Shown: positions 13,146-24,249 of the stretch, one piece after another
Position numbering within the stretch: the first letter of the stretch is position 1
Layout of the letters: the number at the start of each line of letters is the position of its first letter
Assembly: GCA_947179485.1 (NCBI GenBank)
Contig: OX359246.1
Location: 8,184,001 to 8,248,000, forward strand
Origin: Allacma fusca
Lineage: Eukaryota; Arthropoda; Collembola; Symphypleona; Sminthuridae
Length of the DNA stretch: 64,000 nt
Direction of reading: 5' to 3'
Made by a program: the position numbers and the translations under genes
The notes under the pieces: generated by a model
What the model was told of the DNA's origin: nothing
The model's input: only the letters and a program-made list of their open reading frames with translations
Database searches by the model: none

Positions 13146-13482
13146 AGAAAGTGAAACTTTCTTATAGACGATTCATTTCCGTCCGTCCGTCCGTCTGCAA
13201 AATCTTGTGAGTCGCACAACTCAACAACGGAATGACATACAGACATGGTACTTGTCCCAAAATATCGGACATACATTCTAGATGTGCCTTTTGATATTTT
13301 CCCTGACCCAGGGTCAACCGTTTGACCTCTGAAAATTATTTTCTGGATACAATTATCAAAAAATCTTGCATTTGCTATACCTTTCCAACGGATTCATGTA
13401 TGGACATGCGTCCTTTACAGATAACAATCAAACTCTATTTCCCTACCCTACTAAAAATCTTTAAATATAAGTTTCACTTTCC
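13146..13482. mobile_element. MITE with GAAAGTGAAACTT ends
   Basis: A roughly 337-bp repeat with inverted ends (GAAAGTGAAACTT at left, AAGTTTCACTTTC at right). Most of it recurs at 34320-34627 almost word for word, including the GTCCGTCCGTCC run. It encodes nothing. Family unassigned. Confidence 0.6.
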
Positions 13483-13495
13483 TGCACGTGCAAAC

Positions 13496-14311
13496 TAGAC
13501 ATGTTCATACCGTTCTTGTTTAAAATACCGTAATTACCGTTACCGTAAAGTGGAAAAACTCCGGTAATATTTTTAAGGTACGGTATCGTAAATTAATCCG
13601 ATTATGGTAAAAACACGAATATAAGTCGATTTTTATGGTATGTGTGTAAAGATATGAAGTAAAAAATCCAACATCAGTTATTCAACAATCAGTTTAGCGT
13701 CTTTGATGTCAATTAATGTGAGAGTATTAAATGTGCAGAAATTCCTTTTAAATTTACTGTAAGCTAGTTTGAAAAAAAATCAAATTTCCTTTTTTACATT
13801 CGTATGAAAAATATGAAAATCATAAAATATAGAAAACGATACTGAATTCTTCGATCTATCTTCTAGTAATTTTTCCTAAACTAAATCTTTACCGAATTCG
13901 GTCGTACTTACATTAATTTAGGAAGTGACTTCCCATCTCCTTCTCATAACAGGTGAAGTGCCATCATGCCGTCAGACCGACTCAAAAAATGACTCCAAAC
14001 ACTTGAATTACTAGACGCACGACTTGGTTTAGATTCTTAATAATCAGTTCGATTAAGTTTTTTTTCCATTTTGACACTACACACAATCTTTATTGTCGAA
14101 CGAATTCCTTTCATTTTTGAGTTTAACTCTTTTTAATGAAAATTCGAGTATGTAACACCACAATTTTATGAGCCTTCCGCTGGATTGACGATATCGTATG
14201 GAGTTACGATATCGCTTCAAAAAACCGAGAATTATCGTACCTAAACCGTACCTAAATTTTTTACGGTAATTACGGTATTACCGTACTACGATACCGTAGT
14301 TGACATGTCTA
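13496..14311. mobile_element. hAT-like non-autonomous element, TSD GTGCAAAC
   Basis: Ends are TAGACATG at left and CATGTCTA at right. Flanks carry an exact 8-bp duplication GTGCAAAC (13488-13495, 14312-14319). The sub-terminal DNA is made of TACCGTAATTACCGTA-type iterations. The matching place in the related repeat at about 34625-34645 has no insertion (GCACATGCAAACAAGG), which confirms the boundaries. No coding capacity. Confidence 0.85.
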
Positions 14312-15034
14312 GTGCAAACAAAGTTGATTTTAGTTATAACTATGAATTTGCCGTTGCCCTATCCTTTTGTCAATAAATAGTCAATCATATAGTAACGTAT
14401 AATTTGCGAAAGACTCATCCTCTCCCGGTAAGTTTTTTAAAGACAATAGATTTCGCCTTTAGAAATGTACAATAATTGTAGAAACCAAACGTGGAATTAT
14501 TTTGCAATTAGAACGGCTGTATCGTAAATATATTCAGTAGGCTCAATAGTTTATATTAACTATGGAATTTTTATGAGAGAACATTGAGGGTGGTTCAACA
14601 ACATATATAAGTGTTTTGGAATTTTCAGGGTGGTAGAAGGTGCTATTTTTTGCTCCATTCAGTCCCCACTGATTGGGTGTACCATTAAAACTGAATGATT
14701 AGAGTAATTATCCTGTTTTTCAAAATGCAACCATGAAATTGTTAGCCCCTCCAGTTATTTAAAACTAATACACTACCTTAACTACAAACGTGTAAAAATA
14801 TGCACGAGATCTAGAATGCTGGAAAACAACTACTGTGAAATATACAGATTTAGAATAATTTATTACATTATTATTTTGGAGTGTTTCTCCAAATAGTTCA
14901 GTACAGTTGTGCAAAGATAAAATTAGACACGTCGCAGTGTTTCCATATCACGAAGGGATATATTTTAATCATGTTAGCTGCATGAAATGTTTAATCGGTA
15001 GTCCTGTGTTTATTTGAATGACTCTTGAACTTGC

Positions 15035-15776
15035 TAAGTCAAGTTCAAGAGTATTCTGCAAATGAGTATAAAAACTGATTATAAAATTGTCAGTGAATTT
15101 ATTTAGAAGCATTTAAGTCCCATTTCAAATCTGACAGCCATTTTAACACGTTTTTAAATGATGGTTTCATTTCACAATTTTCTGATCCTTGCAATATTCC
15201 GACCTTCTGTGGTAAGTGTATTAACAAGATTCAATAATTAAACCAATCGTATAGGAAACAATTTCAAAATGAATTTAAGTCAGTGCTTTTGCAAACAATT
15301 TAAGTACTGTGATCATATTGACACCTTTTGAATTTTTCTTGCATATACGTAAAGCCTAAAAATAAATGTAAGGACTTTTATTAAAGCCAACGTTGAATTT
15401 AAATGGTCTTGTTGGAAGCTCCTTTACTACATTTTGGTCTAAACGGGTCCCAAATGCCTCTAAAAATTCCATCTTTGAGGAACTGAAAGAAGTTTACAAT
15501 ATCCAAGATCTTGGAAACCTGGAGTCTCTGATTCGAAACAAAATTAAGAAAAGGATCATTCACGAAGTTGCTGAAGGTATACATGGTGAGTTTTGTAATA
15601 AGGAATTATTCTTGTTGCTAGATTAGATTGAAGTAATTATTATCATCATCAAATCCTCATTTCTATTATCCGGTTTGTTTTGCAGACAAGAGTTTAATCA
15701 ACAAACGTGAACTAGTACATGTTATCTTCATTTCATATTTAGTATTAATATTGTGCTTCAGGCAACCACATCAAAT
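15035..15776 (+). pseudogene. Broken copy of the array family: exons 1, 6 and 7 only
   Basis: A promoter remnant has TATAAAAA at 15068 but an altered palindrome: the GGTGAA half has been replaced by a CAAGTTCAAGAG stretch. Exon 1 is 15158-15211 (MMVSFHNFLILAIF...). Exons 2-5 are deleted. A partial exon 6 follows directly at about 15384-15576 (FWSKRVPNASKNS, LIRNKIKKR), then exon 7 at 15686-15776, about 5 bp longer than normal and out of frame. Exon 8 is absent. It is most like the intact gene at 24250-26148, and its upstream region also matches. Functional protein unlikely. Confidence 0.8.
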
Positions 15777-15948
15777 GTAATACTCATTTTGTTTCCCTGA
15801 ATCCCTTGAGCTGTTCTTGTATTTAATGAGAATTATAGGGTAATTAGTAGTGAAAATGGATTTTGACTCATTCTCTAATTGTCAGACTAATTTAATCAAA
15901 ATTATAATTTAAAATTGGAATTTGGTTTCCAAAGACACAGAAATTTAA

Positions 15949-16117
15949 TGATTATAATTTCGACAGACATTTAATGATTAAAATTTCCACAGACATTAAA
16001 TGATTAAAATTTCCACAAACATTTAATGATTAAAATTTCCACAGACATTTAATGATTAAAATTTCCACAGACATTTAATGATTAAAATTTCCACAGACAT
16101 TTAATGATTAAAATTTC
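15949..16117. repeat. 26-bp minisatellite, about 6.5 units
   Basis: About six and a half head-to-tail units of a 26-bp motif (ATTTAATGATTAAAATTTCC plus ACAGAC) with few differences between them. No spacers of constant length and unique sequence, so this is not a CRISPR array. Confidence 0.85.
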
Positions 16118-16119
16118 CG

Positions 16120-17840
16120 ATAAAATAATTAATAAGACGCAAGACGTTCCTATTTTCTCATAATAGCAAGTAGTATTTTTTTGCACTCAATGTTGTCTGT
16201 CCTAACGGCTGTTTAGGTGACTGATATTATTTTGTCAATATATCTTGTTTCCCTGGCTTCTATAGGTTCTGCAGTTTGGCGAAACATATGAGTTTTAGTT
16301 GCTTATTATTAAATGTTATTGATGGGTCTATTGGGTTTTATGAAACTTGGAGGGGTTTCACTCACACTGTAGATCAGATATGTATAAAGCACGTGCAAGT
16401 AAAGGGGTACTGTCTGCTTGACGCGGATATTTTGGAAGTGAAATATGATTTGGAAAGTATAATAAAATGTGATATATACTTGATAGAATATTCTTCTGTA
16501 ATATACTTTTTTACTAACAAAGATATATCAAACTTGTATTCTTTCACAAGATTCTATTGGTGTAATATATGGAAGTAATCCAACGGACAATTAGTTTTTC
16601 ATAATCCATTGAGTGTAATTAACTTAATAACTTCTTAATAATTATTAATAATTGATGTTGAAAACTATATATTCTTTGTAAATATGCATGAGGGCACTAA
16701 CGGTAAAAATGAATTGATGACAGTCAGCCCAGGGCTTGTGTTGCACTAAATCGGGATTACTGAAAATAGGCTGAAAGAGTAATCTCAATCTGTAATCCAT
16801 TCGGGAAAATTTTACAGGTACTTTACCTTTACTGTAATCCCGTGCAGTTAAACGTAATCCCACATAAAATGTATTCAACTATGATCTATGTATTCCCCCT
16901 AAATTAGTAAATGTAATCCGACAACACCTAAATAGTTCGTTGATTTTATATTCTACCCTGTGCACGTGTAGCTGAAATCTATTCAATTAGGACTGCTCAC
17001 AACAAGAAGTAGTAGTTATAACTTACAGTTTCAATTACAACTTCAAGTCAACTTCAATTTATAAAAAAAAGTTTCTATTGAAGTCAACTTCAATTTAAAA
17101 AAAAATATTAATTGCACATTCAATTTCAATTCAACTAACAAAGCTTTTCATTTGAGAAGCATAGTCAATTAAACTTCAATTTGCTGAAGTACAAATAATT
17201 GGCAGTTGAAGTTGATCTATTGACAATTTGTGAACGAATTAAATATGCGCGTTGGAAAAATTTTTGTAGTAAAATAAAAATCCACCGGTAGCTTTACTTA
17301 GCTGAATAAAAGACACTGCGCAACGCAGCTGGGAACGCATAGCTCTTGAAATCTCGTTCGTACACAATCTATTTAATTGACTATCAATTAAAAAATTGAT
17401 TTACAATTGTTCAAATACTACGAGGCTAAAATTTAGTTGAAAATTCAATTTCAAGTGGAACTTCAAGTTCAAATGACTTGAGTTGTGAGAAGGTTAACAA
17501 CCTTCTGTTGCTCTAATTCGTTTCAAGCAATAGCGATCTGTAATCCTACATTTTTTATTCTACGTGCTCTGCCCACCCCTGATGATAGCAAGAAATTCAA
17601 AGTAACTAACTATTAACGTCATTGATTTACATTTGACATTAAAACTTCATTTCGCTCAACGTTGTCCCCACAGACGGAACTAACTGAACTTGCACTTGCA
17701 TCAATACGACGGAAACCAAATATTATCATAGCACAGCTGAAATAATTCTGAATCTCCCAGTAATTACTTTTAATCAAATTTATAAAAAGTTACATTCCAA
17801 ACTTGAGTGGTATTTTTTAAGTACATAAGTTACTGAAAGA
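16120..17840. other. Intergenic; low-complexity AACTTCAA-rich element at about 16985-17490
   Basis: No supported gene. A 100-codon ORF at 16276-16578 has no recognisable features. From about 16990 to 17490 the DNA is rich in AGTTGAAGT and ACTTCAACT iterations. Its ends are weakly inverted (CTCACAAC at left, GTTGTGAG at right), in the style of the other non-autonomous elements here, but no target duplication was found. Confidence 0.4.
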
Positions 17841-17861
17841 CCTGCTAACCACAAAACGAAA

Positions 17862-19175
17862 ATGTATTCTGAACACGTGACAAAGTACATGTACAAAGCA
17901 TTTTCTTGGAGCAATTATTTGTACTGCAGTCCTTACCAATGGAATTCACAAGAAAAATATTTTTCCTGCATAAAATCAACCACTGGCAAATTGATGTGGC
18001 ACTTGAACATTTTAGAACTGGCCCTTTTTGAAATATTTTTATGTATACGCCTTGCATTTTTGGAAAAGGATGAAAACTATATCATTAATCAGGCTCTTTT
18101 AATCTTACATATATCTACATATCTCCTTATTTTATCATATAATTTTTTTCTACTGTGTTCATGCACAAAATTTCCACCACTACTGCAAGCCATTGATGTA
18201 TTCGCAAAAACTTATCAAGGTATCACTTCCATTTGCAAATACAAATTGTGAGCGAAATATTGAAAATTTCATGTTGACAGTGGACTCCGTTCGGTTACGA
18301 AATGCACATTTAATCAATTTATCCAAAAAATATTGCAAACATGCCAGTGATATATGTTTATTTGTAACATTTTGGATAAGATAATTCTTTATTTTTGACA
18401 GGACAATTTTCTCAGAAAATAGCATCCAGGGGGGAAAAAAATTCTAAATGTCTTGACAAATGCAGTGTTTTTGTGCCGTTATTGTATTATGATTTAATAA
18501 TTTTATCTGTGTTCGCCACTGTTATGGTATTATTTATTCCCCAACATCCGATTTTGTTCACATCACTCCCTCAACACACAAGAGTTCCGTCATGGGGTAT
18601 TTACATCATGGAAGGGATTTTCGTACAACATTTGCATCTGACATGCCCCGTGACTTCCCTGATAGTTGGCCTTCCGTTGGTTCCCTGGTTTTTTTATGGA
18701 CCTCAAATTTTGAGTGATCTGGTTCAAGACCGCTGGCTCAAAAAACCCCTGGGTTCACCATTAGCATTTACAAACGTTTACAGGAAATTCCAAGTTCTTC
18801 AGAAAGTTTTTGGACTTTTCGTTAGTCCAGTTATATTACCAAGTATTCAGTATTGTACAATGGCAATGGCAATCTACGCTACGTATGGAGTAATTCGATT
18901 ACAAGGATTGCAGCTCTCATGTTATTTGTTGTAGCTTGCACTGTATTCTTTTTGATATTGCTAATCTTCCCTCTCTTGGCTGGGTTTAGTCGCAATTCCA
19001 CGCGGGTTTTAGCATCTTGGAAATCAAATACAAAGGATGTTCGTTTAAAAAAACTCTTAAATCATTTGTTCCAGTTCGCATCTACGTGGGGCAGCAGTAC
19101 TACGCGGATGAAGGCTTGGTGTTAACTATGATTTCTGCGATTATTGCGAACATTGTCAATTTGCTTATGTTGTAG
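17862..19175 (+). pseudogene. Seven-transmembrane chemoreceptor (gustatory/odorant receptor-like), frame-disrupted
   Basis: Exon 1 is 17862-18219 and exon 2 runs from 18402 (TATCAA-G joins GA-CAATTT) to the stop at 19173-19175. Hydrophobic segments number seven: two in exon 1 and five in exon 2, the last being LVLTMISAIIANIVNLLML at the C-terminus. Total length would be about 377 residues, normal for arthropod Gr/Or-type receptors. Motifs such as YCSPYQWN near the N-terminus and VPVRIYVGQQYYADEG before the last helix fit that superfamily. The frame slips twice within exon 2, near 18890-18910 and at the A-run near 19047-19056. It is therefore either a young pseudogene or carries consensus indel errors. 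Ligand unknown. It interrupts the secreted-protein array. Confidence 0.6.
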
Positions 19176-20496
19176 GTATGTCTGACAGTATATTTACTGA
19201 CATACACCGAGCATCAAAAAAATTAGGAATTTTAAGGAACTTCAAATAATAACAATAATATTTGCAGAGTTGAGGGAAATTTCTTTCGTGCAGCACTCAC
19301 TCATCTAAAATTACCTCAATTGGCTAATCCATTTACCCAATCTCAGCTCAGTTCATACATACATAGGTCCTTTTGCGTGAGGCTGTACGAAAAATTTTAA
19401 AAATCCTATTATTACGTGTCCTCTGATCTACTTAGACACAATACATAAGTTCCTGAAAAGTGTAACCGTTAGGTTTGTGGAGTATGAATTCAGTGATATT
19501 TTCAAGGAACGTTTCCAACTCCCGTAGGGGTGGGGGAGGGGAAACCCAGATCAAATCGGAACTATGAATTATGATGGGTCTTACAATTTTACCTGAAATT
19601 TAAACCCACACTAAAGTTCGTGCCATTTCGAGCCAGTTCTAGGATAAGAGATCACAAAATCTGAATTAATTCTAGCATACACAACGAAGGACCACACTGC
19701 CTCAGCTAAAATTTAACATTTAATTGCATAAGAATTACAAATCGTTTCCGGAATGTAAGTCAAATAGACAGCTATAAATTATTATTAACTATATAGGGAA
19801 TAACTGCAAAAGAGAATACTTTATCACTACGAATATATGTACATACATAATATACAGATTACTCGTTCCTTAAATACATTACAATAATTTTCTTTCCTTG
19901 AATATTGAGGTAAACAAATGTGCTGTTGCTATTGTTATTGATGATTTCATTTATTGAAATTTTCCAGGTCTCAAAAATAATGTCAAACAAGTTAACAAAA
20001 AGTTGTATTTTCAAGTTTCATGGTTTTTTTGTGAGATCATAAGTTACCGTACCGTAAGAACTGCTTAATAAGGGTGTAAGAAATGCATCCTGCACAATGG
20101 AACACACAACCCTGTGCAATCGGTTTTATTATTATCAGTCATTATGTGTATTCAGTGTAACATATTGTCATTCCTTATTGTATATAGCTTTTATGGTACT
20201 TTTCAAACGTGTACAACAATGTTTTTCTCTTCCTTTTTGTCCATTTCTCGCAGCTAATAAACTTATTGATGTACTGACATAGTGCAAAAAATTTTTTGAT
20301 TCAGATATAACTAGCATACAATGGGGCTTATACCTGGTCGCACGTGTTTCCATTGAATTTTATAGACCATAAAATGTAAATGAATTGTTCCAGGATAGTT
20401 GGCTCACAAAGCCGGAATTCCAAATTAAAGGTTTTCTTCAGAAGCAGTTTTCAATACCTTGTTCTCTGTTCGGAAGGAAAATATAATGCCTCTAGC

Positions 20497-21572
20497 CAGG
20501 CGCGTAGCCAGGAATTGGCCAAGGGGGGGGGGCAACATTAATTAGAACGTACATATGTAAACTGACACATTCTATGGGAAATCCAATTCACGAATGTAAA
20601 ACGCATCAAATTTTGCAAACTGAATTTCAGATTTTAAAATTCTCCACGTTTTACGATTCCATCAAATTTGAATAATTTTGGAGCAGATTTTTATTGGGCT
20701 TGATCCGATTTCGGAGAATTTCGAGACCTGGGTTCGCTTCTATCGTTTCAGCTGGTGCTTAACCTACTGTTCCTGTGACACACGTCTTTGCTTCGAAAAG
20801 AAACTGCGGATATCAGGCGTGCTTGACCTTTTCATAATGAAGAATTAAATACATTTCACTAATTTAATAATTCTATCCAGCTTAAAAATTCCCTCGAAGC
20901 GATGCGTGTAAGTTACAGAAGCTAAAAGCTTTTAATATGAAAATATTTAAAGCCGCTGTTACCATACTTTTGTTGCCGTTGAAGGTTGAAGTCAAATCGA
21001 CGAGGCAAAGGTCAAAGTGAAATCAGGATTTCGCAAATCACCCGCTAAGCAAGGATGAACACAATAAAAATATACTCTAGAATCACCCAAAACGTCTTTT
21101 TATTGAATGGTTTATTACCCACGGCTTCTTCCCGTCAAAAGTTGACCCATCCATACTCGCGAAAATCGTATCGAAATGCTTTTCCATTTCGATAGAAATT
21201 TATTGATCTAGAAATCCTTTGCTCTCGCAATGAACAAACATTGCGATACGATTTTCGCGCGTATGGATGGGTCAATTAATGATGGGAGGAGCCGTGGGTA
21301 ATAAATCATTCACACGAAACATGCAAATTTCATGGGTGATTCTAGAGTTATGCTGTTTATACGCAGACATTTACATGGAATACTGCATATGTTGAGTTTC
21401 GAAGTGATTTTGTTTACAAATAAAAAACATTGTACTGTCAAATCACTAAAAAGGTTTGCATGTCTCGGTATGGACTGATTTATTTTTAACTTTTTGAGTG
21501 ATTTGGGAGTATTTTATTTCGAATGGGGGGGGCAATTGCCCCCTTTGCCCCCCCCCCTTGGCTACGCGCCTG
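20497..21572. mobile_element. hAT-like non-autonomous element, TSD CCTCTAGC
   Basis: Ends are CAGGCGCGTAGCCA at left and TGGCTACGCGCCTG at right, followed inward by long G and C runs. The exact 8-bp duplication CCTCTAGC lies at 20489-20496 and 21573-21580. No transposase is seen. A smaller inverted-repeat element is nested at about 21074-21348. Confidence 0.85.
21074..21348. mobile_element. Nested fold-back MITE
   Basis: Inverted ends ACTCTAGAATCACCCA and TGGGTGATTCTAGAGT with TAT on both flanks. The inner arms around 21145-21180 and 21240-21275 are also inverted (GACCCATCCATAC and GTATGGATGGGTC). It is nested inside the 20497-21572 element and so is younger than it. Confidence 0.65.
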
Positions 21573-21829
21573 CCTCTAGCTATTATTTAAATGAACCCGG
21601 ACCAGTACTGGCCCACCATTTAAATAGATCAAATTTAAAATTTTTTTCGCGCTGAATTTTCTAATGTAAAGTCAAACCTTCCAATAATGTGGAAATACCA
21701 AGGAACTAAGATATTCATGCTAGCATTATTATAATTATAATTATTCTCATCCATTATGGATGTTTGACCCGAAAACTCATTAAATTCAATGAAAATTACA
21801 ATAAGTAATTTATGCGTACTGGGGAGAGG

Positions 21830-22738
21830 TGTGAAATATTTTGAAATACATATTGTATTTGAAATACATTTAGTATTTAGTATTTGGTATTTTTTTAGAC
21901 GTAAATTATTTAAGGTATTTTGTAATTCGTAATTTGTCAGCACCAACATATCTATTGTATTTTGTATTTCGTATTTTGAGGATTACGAATGTGGCAATAT
22001 TTTGTATTTATTTATCTTGTAAAATTTACCGATGACAAACAATTTACAAATGACTCTGGAAATTGTTAAGGTCGTCTCTAAAAAATCCTCAAATAAATAT
22101 TTTGAATGCAAAAGCACTAATTTAAAACGTTTTGAAACCAATTTTTGAAACTTGTTTGGCGGGTTTGAACTTACTGGGTAACTACATAAAGTCCAATGTA
22201 TCTGAGAACTATAAAGTTAGCTAAAATAACACAAAACCTAAATGAATACATTACCCAGGAGTTATAAGATTATTTGTTTAAAGGAAAAATATTCTGTACC
22301 TGGAGCCATGTTAATTTACTTTAATGCACACAAATGCACAACTAGTCTAATACTGTAAAGTAACGTGTCTGTTACCTTACGTTTGCTGATTAATTTTTAA
22401 ATATATAGTATTATTTGGCCAAATTATACAAAGCACTTTGAGAGAATAAACTTTAGGTACATCTCAGATATTTACTTTGAGATAAATTTGAGAGTATTTT
22501 CAACGTGTATTTCGTATTTCAAATACGATATTCTCATTTCATATTTTCCTTTTTAGCTGGAAGCAAAGTATTTTACTTTGTATCTTGCCCAAATGACTCC
22601 GGATATTTGTATTTTATTTTTTATCTTAACTAAGTTACACCTGGTATTTGTATTTTGTGTTTGTATTGTAACTTTTCTGGAAAAGTATTTTTATTTTGTA
22701 TTTCAATAGTTAATTTCATGTATTTTCCACACCTCTGT
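21830..22738. repeat. TTTGTATTT-rich inverted-repeat element
   Basis: The left end reads AGAGGTGTGAAA and the right end TTTTCCACACCTCT. Both flanking zones are dense in GTATTTTGTATTTC iterations in opposite orientation. The layout is that of the hAT-like elements, but no clean target duplication was found. No coding sequence. Confidence 0.5.
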
Positions 22739-22840
22739 TTAGTTCAAAGAATGTATAATACCCATTTTTGTATTTACCAATTGTCTTAAATTCACTGATT
22801 GTGAGTTGATACTTTATTTAATGTACGTTGTTTCATTTAG

Positions 22841-22885
22841 GTTTGCAAATTGGACACCTCCAGGGAAGAAATTGGTCAATTGTAG
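22841..22885 (+). pseudogene. Exon 8 fossil of the array family
   Basis: A complete exon 8 equivalent (starts GTTTGCAAATTGGAC, ends TTGTAG) behind a normal TTTCATTTAG acceptor. The exon 7 end just upstream at about 22750 is barely recognisable. The rest of this copy is lost, apparently displaced by the repeats at 20.5-22.7 kb. Confidence 0.65.
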
Positions 22886-22889
22886 GAAA

Positions 22890-24100
22890 TATCTTACACA
22901 TGTTCTGATATCTGTACCTTCCACCTTGCGTGTCTTTAAAGCAAGCTTCATTTATTTCATATATCCGTTAAAATGAAGTCAGGGAATGTTAGAAAGTACA
23001 TTTACAGGGATTCTTGTGTAATAATTATTTAAAATATAGCCGCGTCGGATGGAAACCAAAAGAGGAATATTTTGTTCTACAATAAGTTCAAATTTAAAAA
23101 ATTCCTGTGGAACTTGATTACACCCGGGGGAGAGCTTTTTGAAATACGTTTGCAGCGATTAGTATTGTTCCCAGGGGATTAAAGCAGTACCAGAATCAAG
23201 CAATTTTGATTTTAGTTATAACATAACTATGGATTTGCCATTGTCCTGTACTTTTGTTTCAACAAAGATTTCCTGTATTTTGTGATGCATTAAAAGTATC
23301 TTTGAAGCGTCTTACAGAGATTTTCTCAATTTAAAAAATTCTTATCAAATGTTATGCATTTGTAATGCTTATCAATTAATAGCTGAATGTGTATCGTTTT
23401 GCCAGAATAAATATCCTTGGTGCAATTCTATATCTATTTATATCTTGACTGAATATCTAAACGTGCTCAGTAATAATCGGATAGTTTACGTAGCTTATGT
23501 TGCTGTGCATAACTTGGTTGAACCAATCCAAAATAACAGTCAAAACTGTTCCGACTCGCTTAATAGTTTGTATTCGTACTCAGTCACATATGGGTCTGCT
23601 GGGCGTTTCGTTAACAAAATTAGGCATTCAGTCCGCTATATGATTTTTATTAACTATGACATTTTTATGTGAGACTATTAAAGGCGGTTCAACAACATAC
23701 GTACATATGTTGTACTGTCCTGGAATTTTGAAGGTGTTAGAAGGTGCCATGTGTCACTCCATTCAGTCGCCACTTATTTATTGGGTGTTGTACCACCATT
23801 AAAACTGAATGCACAGAGTATCCTATTTTCCAAAATGCAATAATGAAATTGTTAACCACCTCAGCTATGCTTAATAACTACAAACGTGCAAAAATATGTA
23901 CGGGATCTAGAATGCTGGAAAATAACTACTTATTTGTAATCTGTAGATTTACAATAATTCATTGCAATATTATTTAAAGTGTTTTTCCTAACAGTTCAAT
24001 ACAATTGTGCAAAGATAAAATTAGTCACGTCGGTGTTCGAATATCAAGAAAGGGGCATATTTTTAATCACGTTAGCTGCAGAAAATGGTCAATCGGTAGT
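22890..24100. other. Intergenic; duplicated promoter-distal flank
   Basis: No gene supported. Much of 23020-24100 resembles 13040-13140 and 14320-15010, that is, the flank of the broken copy at 15 kb. An ORF of 107 codons at 23349-23672 falls in this duplicated flank and is not conserved in the sister block. Confidence 0.5.
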
Positions 24101-24128
24101 CGTGTGTTTGGTTGAATGACTCTTGAAC

Positions 24129-24166
24129 TTGACCAAGGTGAAGTATTCTTCAAATGAGTATAAAAA
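24129..24166 (+). promoter_or_regulatory. Core promoter: palindrome plus TATA box
   Basis: TTGACCAAGGTGAAG (24129-24143) then TATAAAAA from 24159. An upstream conserved block (CATTGCAATATTATTTAAAGTG, about 23950-23975) also recurs before other copies. Confidence 0.75.
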
Positions 24167-24249
24167 CTGAGGACAAAATTGTCATTGAAATTATTAAAAA
24201 GCATTGAAGCCTTAGTTCAACTCTGACGGTCATTCTAAAACATTTTCAA

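Noticed and set aside
15949-16117. Regular short direct repeats resembling a CRISPR array
   Set aside because: The units are contiguous 26-bp copies without unique spacers, in eukaryotic DNA with introns; it is a minisatellite.
23349-23672. 107-codon plus-strand ORF
   Set aside because: Lies in duplicated intergenic flank; the sister block near 14.4 kb lacks an equivalent frame.
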